From: Diplodia intermedia
Lineage: Eukaryota > Ascomycota > Dothideomycetes > Botryosphaeriales > Botryosphaeriaceae
Assembly (NCBI GenBank): GCA_021495925.1
Contig: JAKEKT010000057.1
Location: 124,001 to 188,000 of the forward strand
Direction of reading: 5' to 3'
DNA: 64,000 nt
The notes under the pieces were generated by a model, which made no database searches, was not told the origin of the DNA, and was given only the letters and a program-made list of their open reading frames with translations. Both the position numbers and the translations under genes were made by a program. Shown in pieces: positions 1 through 12,000 of this stretch; position 1 is the stretch's first letter, and every line of letters starts with the position of its first letter.

Positions 1-1588
1 CATCCAATGCGACGGTCCTTTCTGCGGTTCCAGTCGCTAGCAACGGCACTTACGGCCAAGGGGCCGCAGACTTGCCCTATCCGACAAATCCCACCAATTT
101 GCCTGCTCTCTGCGCCGTCTATGTGAACGTGACTTCTTCGAGCAGTTCCTCTTTCAGGTTCGGGCTGTTCCTTCCATCCGAATGGAATGACCGATTCCTA
201 GCGGTCGGCAATGGAGGCTTCGCTGGCGGTGTCAACTGGCTGGATATGGTACGACTATCACACCTTTTCTGCTCAAACACGCCACTGACTTGCCATTGAA
301 GGGCGCTGGTGTTGGCTACGGCTTCGCCGTGGTCTCCACAGACACCGGCCACAACTCTACGTCTGGAGATTTGACCTGGGGCGCCAACGCCCCCGAGGTG
401 CTCAATGACTGGGGCTACCGCGCCATACACGGCTCAGTCGAGCTCGGTAAGGCGCTGGTGTCGGCCTACTACGGCTCGCAGATCAAGTACTCGTACTACA
501 GCGGCTGCTCCACCGGCGGCCGCCAAGGGCTCCGCAACCTCCAGCTCTACCCCGACGACTTCGACGGCGTCCTCGCCGGCGCCCCCGCCTGGTGGACGAC
601 GCACTTGCAGACGTGGACAGCCAAGCTGGGCACGTACAACCTCCCGCTCAACAGCAGCCACCGCATCCCGCCCTCGCTCTTCCCCGCCATCGGCGCCGAG
701 GTCATCAAGCAGTGCGACGCGCAAGACGGCCTCGTCGACAACATCGTGTCGGACCCGCACGGCTGCAACTTCAACCCGGACGCGCTCCTCTGCACGCCCA
801 CGTCCAACGCCAGCGCCTGCCTCACGCCGCCGCAGCTCGCCACGCTCGCCAAGGTCTACGCGCCCTACATCGACACCAACGCGACCTTCGTCTTCCCGGG
901 CCTCGCCCTGGGCTCCGAGGCGCAGTGGACCGTCCTGCTCGGCACCGCCACCGGCTCGCCACTCTCGTACGGCACCGACTACATCCGCTACTTCCTCGAC
1001 CGGCCATCGTTCCGCTGGCAGGACTTCACCTACGACGTCGTGCGGCTCGCCGACGCGGTCGACCCGGGCAACGCCACGGCCGACGCCTTCGCCGCCATGG
1101 CCGGCTACCGCGCCCGCGGCGGCAAGCTGCTGCACTACCACGGCTGGGCCGACGGCCTCATCGCCACCGGGAGCAGCCTGCACTTTTACGGCGAGGTCGC
1201 GCGCGCGCTGCTGCCCGCCGGCGTGCCGCTCGACGACTGGTACCGCTTCTTCCTCGTGCCCGGCATGAACCACTGCGCCGGCACCCCCGCCGGCGTCGAT
1301 GCGCCCTGGTACTTTGCCGGCGCCAACCAGGCGGCCGATCTGGGGACCGGCGTCCACGGCGTGCCCGGGTTCGAGGACGGGAAGCACGATGCGTTGTTGG
1401 CGTTGATGGATTGGGTGGAGAATGGGACCGTGGTGGAGGAGATTGTGGCGACCAAGTTTGTGGATGAGGATGTCGGGAGCGGTGTGGAGAGGCAGCGGCC
1501 GCTCTGCATGTATCCGAAGCAGGCGGTGTATAAGGGAGAGGGGGATGTGGATGCGGCGGAGAGTTGGGAGTGCAAGTCACTGTACTGA
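1..1588 (+). CDS. Tannase / feruloyl esterase family protein (5' partial)
   Basis: Secreted-type serine esterase acting on galloyl or feruloyl esters of plant phenolics (tannase family). Two exons are visible: the reading frame starting at base 3 to 248, a 53-nt intron at 249-301, then 302-1588. The nucleophile motif GCSTGGRQG has its Ser at 509-511. The acid lies in GWADG (Asp at 1151-1153) and the His in MNHCAG at 1271-1273. Cys codons flank the Ser (506-508) and the His (1274-1276), giving the CS-D-HC arrangement of this family, in which a disulfide links the neighbours of Ser and His. A calcium-site-like CDAQDGLVDN segment is present. About 510 residues are visible; the start and any signal peptide lie left of the window. 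Tannase and feruloyl esterase specificity cannot be told apart here. Confidence 0.9.
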
Positions 1589-1881
1589 AGGGAGGTTGGG
1601 ACATGTGGTATGATCATGGGTGTATGATATGAATAATCTTGATTGGAATTAATGCCGAATAGCATGGATCGGCTTCGAGGGGGAAGACATGCAAGGAACG
1701 GGTACGCTTAAATTCTTCATTGCGGCACCTTAACAGCTCTCACGTCTCAGGTAAACTACACCTCTGCGACTGAAAAAAAATCATTCTCGTCCGATCTTGA
1801 GGAATCGCAACGTTTGCTCTACAGCATCCCCATCTACGCCTTTGCACACCACCACAGCCGCACCACCAGCCAGCCCCACAC

Positions 1882-3952
1882 TCACACCGCAAACGCCTTC
1901 GCCGCCGCTCCCCCATCCACGTCCTCCCCACCCTTCCCCCCACCCCCCGCGCTCCCGCTCACGCTCGCACTCCCCCTCCCCGCCCCCTCCACCCCCTCCA
2001 CCATCTCCGCCACGCCCTCCAACACGAACGGACTAACATCCCTCTGCCCCTCCATCGGCCACACGACAAACAGCGCCCAATAAGCGACAAAGGTGGCGCC
2101 GAAGCCGTAGAAGTAGCTGATCTGGTAGATGCGATCCCACCCGCTGCCGCTGCTGGTGCCCCTGACGGCGCGCGCGAAGCCGGGCAGCAGGGGCGCCATG
2201 CCGGCGATCCAGGCGAGGAAGGCGCGCGGGTTGAAGCCCGTGACGTACCAGTAGGCGGACGACGGGTCGCCGCGGTAGAGGTCGGACACGCGGTAGCGCG
2301 GGCCGCGGCGGACGAGGGAATAGTCGCAGATGACGATGGCCGTCATGGGCGAGAGGAAGACGGACCAGCCCGAGAGGACGGTGATGAAGGTGCCTGGGTT
2401 GCTGTGTTTGGTGGGAGTGAGTGAGTTGTTTCCCTTTTCTTTTTCTTTTTTTCCTTTTCCTCCCCCTCTTTCTCTTGTTGGGAAGGGAAGGGAAGGGAAA
2501 GGCAGGCTTACGTGACGTAGTTCCATGGGCAGATGGCGATGGCGATGACGGTGAGGATGTAGCAGCCGCGGCGGATGTTGATCCATCTGGTTCGACGGGT
2601 GTTAGCCAGAAGCCCCTCCCCACTCCTTTCCACTCTCTCCCCACCACAGGCGGAGTAGAGACGGACGAGCCCACACTCACTTCGGACACAACGCCGCCAT
2701 ATCCATGCCGGTCGAGATGCCATTCAACATCTGACACAGCGCCAACTGACTAACCAAGAAGCCCAACCCAGCGAAGAACGTCCCCGCCCTCGCCGCCGGC
2801 GCGAGCGAATGGTCCTGGATGGCGAGCAGCAGCTCGAACGGGTTCCAGATGTACTCGCCGTAGACGGTGGCGGCGGCGCTGGTGATGAGGATGCCGCACA
2901 CGGCGGTGACGACGATGAAGACGGGCGCGGCGACGAGCTGGCCGAACAGCGCGGCGCCGGGCGTGCGCGCGTACCGCGTCCAGTCGCTCTGGCCCAGGCA
3001 CCCCGACGCCTGCGACCCCACGATCGACTGCAGCCCGTAAACGGCGCCCCAGCTCAGCGCCGCGCCGCGCTGCGTCGCCGGCGTGTGCATCAGCGCGCCC
3101 GGTCCGTCCGCCGCGTGGATGGCCCACCCCAGCATCCCGAACATGGTGGCTGTGATCATGACGAAGGTGATTTTGAACGGCAGCTGCAGCTTCTCCGGCG
3201 GGATGAGCGGGAGCGGCAGGAAGATGGCGATGAAGACGAAGAAGCTGATGATGCTGGCGGTGTCGGTGTTGGCGCTGGCGGGGAGCGTGTTTTTGAGGTC
3301 GACGAAGCTGCGGCCGATGAGGGCGCGGAGGATGATTTTGACGGCTGTGGGGGAGGGGAGGTGAGATGTTGTCTTTCTTTGGGGGGGAGAGGTGGTGTGG
3401 CGAACCTTGGCCGCCCCAATATGCCTTGGAATTGTCAGTGGAGGTGTTGGCGTATCGGCGGTAGAGGGACGGACCTGAATACCCATCCAAACACAGGCGG
3501 TCATGATTCGATTCAACACAGGCCAGAAGCCACCCCTCATGCCCCAAGAGGCGCGAGATAGGACGGTGAACCCAAGGTACAAGTGACTTCCAGGCCAGCC
3601 GGCAAGGACCGCAATCAGGGCTGAGATCAGAGCAACTCCAACCACAACTCCCATAGCCTGAGGCACACTCAAGCCGAGAGACAGTAGTGATGATCCGGCT
3701 GTCCAAGCTGTCGTGTTGATTCTGCATGCCGAACGGTCAGTGCCCCGTGCAACAGTGAAGCTCGATGACTTACCCGCAAATAACCCAGTATCCAGCAAAG
3801 CCCTGCCACGTCCACGTCCTTCGGTCTGGCGGAATTGGAATGAGATCTCTGTTGCACCAGAAGGTGTTTTTGTAGTTGGCATTCTCGTCAACCGGACACT
3901 CGAGTCTCTTTGCCCAGTATGCCAGACGGCCCTTGCTCTTGTCCGAACCCAT
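1882..3952 (-). CDS. NCS1 family nucleobase/allantoin-type permease
   Basis: Twelve-helix-type plasma-membrane symporter of the nucleobase:cation symporter-1 family (uracil, allantoin, purine, cytosine or thiamine carriers). Six exons join in frame: 3952-3774, 3721-3475, 3424-3406, 3344-2681, 2586-2512, 2401-1882, giving 567 residues. Family signatures are NRDLIPIPPDRRTWTW near the N-terminus, then GINTTAWTAGSSLLSLGLS, AYWGGQ, SQASGCLGQSDWTRYAR and PKWINIRRG. The third exon is only 19 nt and supplies exactly the AYWGGQ piece the family needs; without it the protein would be frameshifted. The C-terminus ends in a Gly/Ala-rich tail. It diverges from the 2OG oxygenase at 4519 across a 566-bp shared promoter with GATA motifs. 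The family is secure; the substrate (uracil or thymine class suggested by the neighbour) is inference. Confidence 0.9.
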
Positions 3953-4518
3953 TGCGCCCTACGCTCTTGGTTCAAACCGCGAAACGGACAGACAAGAACG
4001 AACAAAGTGGAAGCCGGGGATTTGGCACAGCATATACTGTCGCGCTCGCGGCAATTGAACCTTGTCGTTGAGCAAAGTGGCCGGGCATCCCGATAAGCGG
4101 GCGGCACCAGGTCGCACGGCAGAGCAAAGGGGCGAGTCAGCCGTGATAAGCACTTGTGTAGGGGAGCGTCATGCAGATCGCTTTCCTGTGCGACTCACAT
4201 TGGTGTCTGGGGGCGGCTGCCCCGCCTCTAACCCAAGAGTGGGGTACAACGGCGATGGTGTGAATGGCCTATCGGGATGTGCCCCGCGGCCTGGCAGATA
4301 AAGTGCCGAATGTAACCTCGAACTGCATTAATAGCTATCGGCTGGCAGCTTCTTGAGGAGATATCGAGGCATCGCTGGGGGCGGTGAGTTGCGCCAGACT
4401 ACCTGAACTCAAGGCGAAACACTGGCGGTAATCGGTGCGTAACCTTCGTTGTTGTAGTCTGTCAGCGGCTGACTTCCTCCAAGCCCGTTAGTTCCGTGAA
4501 ATCTTGGCTTGATCGGAC
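3953..4518. promoter_or_regulatory. Bidirectional promoter with three GATA motifs
   Basis: Intergenic stretch between the two divergent start codons. It holds HGATAR-type sites CGATAA at 4091-4096, TGATAA at 4144-4149 and AGATAA at 4296-4301, all on the + strand. In ascomycetes such sites can bind AreA/NIT2-type GATA factors that activate nitrogen-source utilisation genes. Binding here is inferred from sequence only. No other gene is seen. Confidence 0.45.
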
Positions 4519-5745
4519 ATGAGCGTAACGGCTCCCGAGATGGGTTCCATTCCAATCGTGGATTTCAGTGCTTGGTCCGGTGGTTCGCCGGAGGAGAAAC
4601 AAAGGATCGCAAAGGAGCTGACGGACGCCGCTCGCGAAGTTGGTTTCGTCTACATTGTCAACCATGGCGTTCCAGACGATGCACTTGATCAAGCCTTCGC
4701 ATGGTCTAAGAAGCTTTTTGACCTGCCACATGAGAAGAAAATGCTAGCACCTCATCCGCCTGGTATCCATCCCAAAATCGCCTACGGCAGAGGGTCACAC
4801 TGACCCGCCCTCATCACAGGACCAAATGTACACAGGGGATATTCTTGGCCTGGCCTGGAGAAGGTTTCTCAGTACATCCACAAAGGCGATGAAGATTCGG
4901 ACGCGAAGGACCAGGAGCTCCGGAAGGTTGAGGACTGTAAGGTAAGTGGCGTCAATGAAGAGAGCATCATGGAAACTCATTCAGGCAAAGGAAAGTTACG
5001 AAATCGGCAGTGACAAATGCGAAAACATGCCGAACGTCTGGCTGCCTGACGAGGTCTTACCCGGCTTCAGAAGCTCCATGACTGAGTTCTACTGGGCATG
5101 TTTCGGAACGGCGCAAAACATCCTCAGGGCGCTGGCCGTAGGCATTGGCTTGGAGGACGAGGATTTCCTGCTGAAGTTCCACAGCGGGCACAACAACCAG
5201 CTGCGACTGCTGCACTACCCGCCCGTGGAGAAAGAGAAACTCGAGAGCAACACCATGGCCAGGATGCCAGCGCACACGGATTGGGGATCCATCACGATGC
5301 TGTTCCAAGACGACTGCGGAGGCCTACAGGTGGAGGATCCTCGCAGCCCTGGCAAGTTCGTGGAAGCGGTTCCAATGAAGAATGCCATTGTCATGAATGT
5401 CGGGGACCTACTGATGCGGTGGAGCAACGGTATGTCGAAGCGAGCCGTGATTGATTGGAAGTAAATACTAACTACGCATCAGACTACTTGAAGTCGACTC
5501 TTCATCGAGTCACACTCCCGCCGCTTCAATCCGAGCTTGTGGAGGGCAAGGCCATGACACGTGCTCGTTACTCGATCCCGTATTTCGTCAGCCCGGATCC
5601 AAGCGCAGTCATTGAATGCCTGCCTGCATGTGCGGGCGAGCGGAACCCGGTCAAGTATGAGCCGGTAGTCCAGGAGGATTACAGGCGGATGAGGGCCAAG
5701 CTGCAGTATCCGGAGAAGCCCTCGACATCCATCACAGTTGCATGA
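4519..5745 (+). CDS. 2-oxoglutarate/Fe(II) dioxygenase, isopenicillin-N-synthase-like (thymine-hydroxylase-like)
   Basis: Cytosolic-type non-haem iron oxygenase. Exons 4519-4762, 4820-4941, 4985-5429 and 5483-5745 give 357 residues; the third intron carries a clear TACTAAC branch site. The N-terminal DIOX_N-type region has IPIVDFSAW and GFVYIVNHGVP. The iron triad is visible: His219 and Asp221 in HTDWGS and His278 in LHRV, and the 2OG-binding Arg/Ser pair lies in ARYSIPYF. The pieces HRGYSWPGLEKVSQ, KESYEIG, LRLLHYP, GGLQV and WSNDYLKSTLHRV resemble the fungal thymine-7-hydroxylase group as I remember it. It diverges from an NCS1 permease, which fits nucleobase salvage. The oxygenase class is secure; the thymine substrate is a hypothesis, since this family has many paralogues with unknown substrates. 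Confidence 0.88.
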
Positions 5746-6672
5746 TCGGAGGACTCTTTGTTGTTTGATCACAGGTTTCTTTTTCACCATGCTTTCACTT
5801 TCCGAGCAAGCCCGTGAATGAAGTAAATGGAGTCTAGATGTGCGCATATCAGGGTAGCATCTCGGAAGGACCGTGGAAGCACCCGCTCGGGAAAACCGTT
5901 CATGAGATATTCCTTGGTATTCCGGTAGAGCTTTATGAAATCAGGTCTCGCTCCTGAGCTTGGAGATATGCGAACGGAGTAAGGAGAGCCAATTAAATGC
6001 GTAATGTGCCGCGTACGTATCCTCCCTTCTTTCGGGATAGCCAGGTAGCTGAGGTGGTGGTGGTTGCCGAAGGAAACGCTGTGCCGGAGGACAGGTCGAA
6101 AGATGCAGTTTTGGCTAGCTAGCTCTTATTGTGGATTTCTGATCCGCCGCTGCCAACTCCGTCATCATCGCTCCATGCCCTGCCTCGTCCTCCGCCGCGC
6201 GCATCGTTTCCTCCCGATCCGTCCGCGCACAGCTTTCCACCACGCATTCACCGTCGCACCACTCCACCTTCCTCCTCCTCCTCCTCTCCCAACCCCCACA
6301 CCCGCTGCAGCGGCCATGGCGTGAGCAACCACCCACCAAGAAAGAGTGGACCCTGTAAGATCGACACTCAGATTTCGTCGGTCCGACGAAAGGGGAAAAA
6401 AAAAAAGAAAAACCGAGATGTGCAAGATGCGATCACCAATAATGGACCGAGATCCAGATGGCGGTGCGGGTGGTGGTGTCATAAGTGTGGAGAGATGCGC
6501 GAGGGGGGCACTGGGGAGAGAAAAAGAGTTTCGGGCGCTAAGGGAACCGTGGATCGTCGCATTGCGGGGAAGCAGGCCAAGCGCAGACGCTAACCCGAAA
6601 AGGGCAATTTTGGGGAGGAGAAGGGCCGATGTGCGAACGAAGGGACGACGCGGCGCTGCCGTAGGTTGTTCG

Positions 6673-6730
<58 letters not shown>

Positions 6731-7232
6731 CACAAGGGTACTGAGTTCCTTCTATAGGGAGACGTTAAGCCTTAGCCATAGAGGCCAATAATGGGACCGG
6801 GTGTCTAGATTGTATTTCTGTGGGTGAATGTCAACGTCAACATTTGCATCTGACAATCTGACAGCAGCTCCAACCACGGAAAGCGCAACGCGTGGCACAG
6901 AAGGATCAAGCGCATATGCGACCGGGCTGGCACGAAGGAAGTGGAAACAAAGGGCCACCTTACGGGCGTAGGCGCCTCAATGCAGTTGTCCCTTAACACT
7001 GAGGTGCGGTGCATTACGGCCGGGTGACGGTGGTGTGCACGTACTGACTGTTGTTATTTTATTTTATTTTTTGAATAGAGCCACGGGGCTAGTTGTGGCA
7101 TGGTTAGGCATTACGACTATTAACCTTTACTCGTCATCTTCGTCAGATCTCAAGTCCCAATTTCCACAAGAACTTCCAAGTTACTCTTCCAATTCCTTTG
7201 CTCTCAAAAAAGAAAAGAAAAAAGCAACATGC
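5746..7232. other. Intergenic interval between convergent genes
   Basis: Lies between the 3' ends of the dioxygenase (+) and the hexose transporter (-). It contains a pyrimidine-rich CTC stretch near 6270-6300 and a long TTG microsatellite at about 6672-6730. No convincing coding region or RNA gene was seen. Confidence 0.6.
6672..6730. repeat. (TTG)n trinucleotide microsatellite
   Basis: Near-perfect run of about 19 TTG/GTT units in non-coding DNA. It is the longest simple repeat in the window and is likely length-polymorphic. Confidence 0.95.
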
Positions 7233-9039
7233 TCAGATCTTCGCGGCCTCCTCCACCCTCTCAGGGCTCTGCTCAACGCCACCCTTCTCGACGTCGCCGC
7301 GCTCCAGCGCCTTGGCGCCGCCGAGCTGCTGGTGCGTCTTCCAGGCCGGGATGCCAATGTACTTGATGCCGTTCTGGTAGTCGGTGAAGATGTCCTCGAC
7401 CTGCTCGAGCGTCTTGCCCGCAGTCTCGGGGAACATGAAGAAGACGTGCAGGAACATGGCGATGCAGAAGACGCCGAACACAATGTACACCCTCCACTGG
7501 ATGTTGACGAACGCCGGGGGCACGAAGTAGGCCAGCGCGAAGTTGAAGATCCAGTTGGCCGACGTGGCGAGCGCGACACCCTTGCCACGGACGCGGAGGG
7601 GCAGGATCTCGGGAGGGTAGACTATGGTTTGTTGTTAGGGCTTTGCTCTCAGGAAGAGGAACGGCAATCGACTTACTCCAAGACACGGGTCCCCAGGTCG
7701 GGGCGTACGAGGCGACGAAGAGGTACGAGCACGCGATGATGCCCTTGGAGGCAGCGCCTCTGACCTCCCACGAGGCCTCCTTGATGCCGTGCACACCGTC
7801 AGGACCGGCGTAGTGGCCGTACGAGGCGAGAATGCCGGCGTTGGCGAAGAGCCAGGTCATCATGAGGGCAGCGCCGATCAGGAGCGTCGGGCGACGGCCC
7901 CAGCGGTCGACGTACAGCAGGGCGGGGATGGTCATGACAACGTTGATGACGTATTGGATCGACGACGAGACGAGCAGGGTGTCGCTGAGACCGGCCATGG
8001 TGAAGACGTACGAGACTGAGGTGGTCATAAAGTCAGATGTGCCCAGACATTCTGCATGGGGGTGGCGTGGCACTTACTGTAGTACATCATCACGTTCATG
8101 CCCGTCAGCTGGGACCAGACCTGGGTCATGATGGCAATGTGGGTGCGGTTGATCATGTTGGGCTTGATGAGCTCCAAGTAGCTGACATCGGCGTTCTGGC
8201 GCTCGAACTCAACAATGGCCTTGATTTCGGCGAACTCGGTCTGCACAAAGCGGCTGCTGCGGTCTCCCTTGCCGTGGACGAGGGCCAGGACGCTCTCACA
8301 CTCCTCCCAGCGGTCCTTGCGGGCGAGCCAACGAGGCGACTCGGGCAGGAAGAGCATGCCGAACACAAGCAGGACGGCCGGGATGGCCTGCAGACCCCAG
8401 GGAATGCGGAAGGCGGCGGTGCCGTCGATGAAGGAGGTGCCGTAGGAAATGTAGAACATGATCAGGATGCCCCAGGTGATGGCCCACTGCTGGGCGCCGA
8501 CGACGGCACCACGCTTGGTGGGCGGGGCCAGCTCGGAGACGTAGACGGGCACCTGGGCGGAGCAGATTCCGACGCAGATACCGTTGATGAAGCGGCTGGC
8601 AACCAGCATGCCGATGTTCTGGGCGGCGGCCATGATGATGCAGCCGATGATCCAGAAGCAGCAGCCAATCATGATGGCCTTCTTGCGGCCCAGGTTGTCG
8701 GAGAGGAAACCTGCGTCAACGGGTTAGCTGCAATTGGAGCGGAGGGCGGGCGGGCCGCATGCGGCAAGGCGGCGGACAGCCCACCGGAGCGAGGACCAAC
8801 GTACCGGAAGCGATGGCGCCGACGTACGAACCGCCGGGCATGGCGGCGGTGATGCCGCCCTGGACATCAGAGTTGGGGCCGGCACAGGTGCCCTGGCTGT
8901 TGGTGCCGCCCTGGTTGAAGTAGCAGAGGTACTGCTGGGTCGAGATGATGGCCGACATGGACGAGATGTCGAAGCCGAACAGGCCACCGCCGATGACGGC
9001 GATGGCCGTGATGAAGTAGATGTTTCCGATCTGGTACAT
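7233..9039 (-). CDS. MFS sugar porter (hexose transporter)
   Basis: Plasma-membrane hexose uptake protein of the major facilitator sugar-porter family, 531 residues. Exons are 9039-8805, 8710-8078, 8015-7677 and 7621-7233. The start at 9039 follows ACC and gives MYQIGNIYF, the first helix; the upstream in-frame extension has no ATG. Signatures in order are GGGLFGFDISS in helix 1, SDNLGRKKA after helix 2, PESPRWL at the end of helix 6, DRWGRRPTLLIG between helices 8 and 9, and PPEILPLRVRGKG followed by FPETAGKTLEQVEDIF at the end. These are the diagnostic sugar-porter motifs. The long upstream region (over 5 kb without a gene) and a TATA-like element at about 9159-9167 suggest complex transcriptional control. 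Glucose or related hexose is likely; affinity class cannot be read from sequence. Confidence 0.93.
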
Positions 9040-12000
9040 GGTGCGCGGTGTTGAGGTCGGACAAGACAATCGCCCGCGAGGTTGGTCCTCTTTGCTCCAC
9101 GCTGGTCAGGGTCAGTGCAGCGGAGAGGAAAGAAGCTGACGGCGGCCGGGCGGCGCGGGTTTATAAAGAACAGGTCAAAGGGCGCGGCCGCGATCAGCAA
9201 CGTGCAACCCGGCGCGGCTGCGTCTGTAACGCTCGCCGGCACATGACAAGGCCTGGGAAATGCGAAGGAATGGCCGGGCAAGGCGGACCCCGGTGCCCCA
9301 GGCCGCAGCCGATCCCCGTCCCTCCACTGGAGAAAACAGTGGAGCGGCGCAATCCCGGCGCTGGCGGACACGACGAAATGGTCGCATCGTCGCACCCCGC
9401 ACGCGCCCAATCACCGCCCGGTAGCGAGTGATGCTGGCCTAACCGGTGGACCGACGGGCTGCAGTTTGGGCAAGCTCTCCGGTGGCTTGCGGCCAAGGCC
9501 AATCACGTCGGCGGCGCGCGATCCTTCAAACAAAGGCCATCCATGTCAGCTGCTCGCGTCTCGTTTCCGTCGCCGCATCATCTCTTCTCCGCGCGCCCGC
9601 ACGTCCCGAGCCCTCGCTCCTCTGCCCCGCGGGGCGGGCGGACCCCAAGCCCAGCCCGGTGGAGGAGCAGGAGTCGCTTCGAGTCACCGTCTGGTTGCGC
9701 CCCCAACCCAACCCGCCCGCCAGCCCGCCGTCTCCCCTCGCTCAACGTCGGTGCCATCCTGCGATGCGCTTCCAGCCCAGGACGATCCGCGCCGTGTCGA
9801 CCACCCCCGGCGGGAGCTAGCGCCCCCCAACTGACTCTTGCCCATCCTCCCTCGGACAAGCTTCCACCGCCAAGCGCGCGACGGCGAAAAGGCGCCGCAG
9901 CACGACATGTAACGTCGCGTCGGGATGCCGGGGTCAGCGGGGAAAAAAAAAACAAAAAGGAATAATGCGCGGGCAGGGAGCCACATGGCGGTCAGAATCA
10001 GCCAGCCGGAGCGCCAGAGACGGCTTGCATTCATGGCGCAACGCCAGCCCGCGCGCCGCAACGCCGCATGAGGACGCCACCCACGCGCGCCTAGACTGCC
10101 CATTGCGTGCCGTGGCGGCCGCCGCCGAGCGAGTGGGGACGCGCGAAGCCAAGGGCACAGGAATAATCGCAGGTACAACCAAGTGACAACCGCGCCGTCA
10201 GCGTCGACTGCTCGGCCGGCCGACCCGTCACCCGCACGCGAATCGCTGTGCTGCCTCTCAGCCCGGTCTCCAGACGTCTGCTCAGTGGCTGCGCCGCGCC
10301 GAACGCCCTCTGTACCGCTCTCCTGTCTGTCGTGCCATCCGCCCTCGGCACACGAGCGCGACAGCTGAAGAGCTGCTGAGCTGCTGACACGCGACACTGC
10401 CGCTAGCGGCCATCGTCCTGCTGCCTCTCTGCCTCTCTGCCCTCTCGTGCCCCGTGTGTTTTTTCTATCCAGGCTCTTCGTTGTCAAACGTCAGTGCATG
10501 CCTCGCTGGCTATATTTCTCCGGCCTAGCTCGGCGTGCTTTTTCCCGAATCTGCCATCGGAGTTCCCAACGCAGGAACAAACCCGTAATTTCTTCAGAGG
10601 AGCCCGACGGCTGCCAAACAAATTTTTTGCTGCCATGTGGATGCCCCACCACGGCAATTATTACGAGCCCCTGTCGTTTCCCGGCAGTGGGGCCCCCGGA
10701 GTACGCTGTCCTTTTCGAAAGCCGATTTCCCGGGTCTTGGTCGCGGCATTTGCCTTGCCTCCGTACCCCATGTCTCCAATCTCCCCATCAATCTGCTCTC
10801 TCCCCTGATCTTGGGTGCCCGTAGCCGCGGTCGGTGACTGCTCTCCATCTGCACGCGTAAGCGAAAGCGGAGCCTCCAGGCGAGCAGCGCAGACGCGGCC
10901 AGTGTCTATTCCGGGGCAATCCACAGAGATCCTTTCACCGCGCTGCGCTCGGTCGCGCCGCCGCCGACATGATGAAATGCACGAGAAGCTGATTATGTGT
11001 CAGCAGGCCTGCCATCACTCGAGTCCACCGTCCGTTTCCTCGGTTGGCGTCCGGTTGCGGCGCATTCCAACAGTTGCCTTGGCGCATGCGACGATGGGCC
11101 ACATTCCGTAGAACCGGGCATCCGTGTGCGGTCGACGCCGCATTCCAGGAGGTAAGCAGGTTGGCGGGTGGATACTGCTGTCCGGGTTGCACTGCAGCGC
11201 AGCCGCCGGTCGCGTTCGGCGATTCCTCGCGTGATTCCCCAGGTCTCACCGCATTGACGGGGCCTCCGGGGACCCCACGGAGACGCGCCCCGCCAAACAG
11301 GCCCGACCGCACCACACCACATCCACCACAAAAGTCAGCACCAGCGCAAAACAACGCATGCTGACACCGGCATCAGGACACCCAAGCAGCGGCAAAAGCC
11401 AGGAACCGGTTATCGCAGGAATTGGCCACGCTTCGAGAAGGCGACTAGAACCGTCGTTGCATCGCTCGCCATCGACACCCCCGCAACCCACCATCAGACC
11501 CTGTCAATCCGTCAGCGTGAGGTGTCACCTAAGTCAGAATAAGACAGGTCCTCCTAGCACACTGTTTCAGCCTTCTGCCACAGCAGCGCGCACCAAACCA
11601 ATCTTCTTTCTGGTTGCGCAAAGGAAAAGCGTGGCTGACGTCGATCTGCTTCACCGATCTCCTTTGCGCCTGAGGGATCGCTAGCACGCGACGTTCTCCC
11701 AGGACCGTGTCCAAGGGTCCTTGGCCAGCCACGGCGTTGCCTCCTCTTCGCCCAGCGAGTTTGCGGGGAAACGACGCTGTGTGCCAGTCAGCCGCCGCGC
11801 TATTTTAATGGCGCGCTAGCATCCTCATAAGCACTCGGCCAATCCGGTTTTTGCCACCCGCTTTTGGTCTGCTTGCCTAACCTGCACTTGACTAAGGATA
11901 GGCGGCCACAGTCGTCGGTGGCCACAACACCTGCGCCCATGGTAAACCCTCTTGCGAACCTTTCTGTGTTGCGATCACTGTCTGGCCACGTCGAGCGGTC

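Noticed and set aside
434..1387. 317-residue open frame antisense to the tannase
   Set aside because: It is a GC-rich shadow of the coding strand with Val/Ala/Gly/Arg-biased composition and no motif.
2809..3561. 250-residue + strand frame across the permease
   Set aside because: It lies antisense to confirmed permease exons and its composition mirrors them.
9684..10487. Long minus-strand frame in the GC-rich block, with several other overlapping frames
   Set aside because: Arg/Ala/Gly-rich, overlapped by equally long frames in other phases, no domain or splice logic. Long frames are expected where stops are rare.
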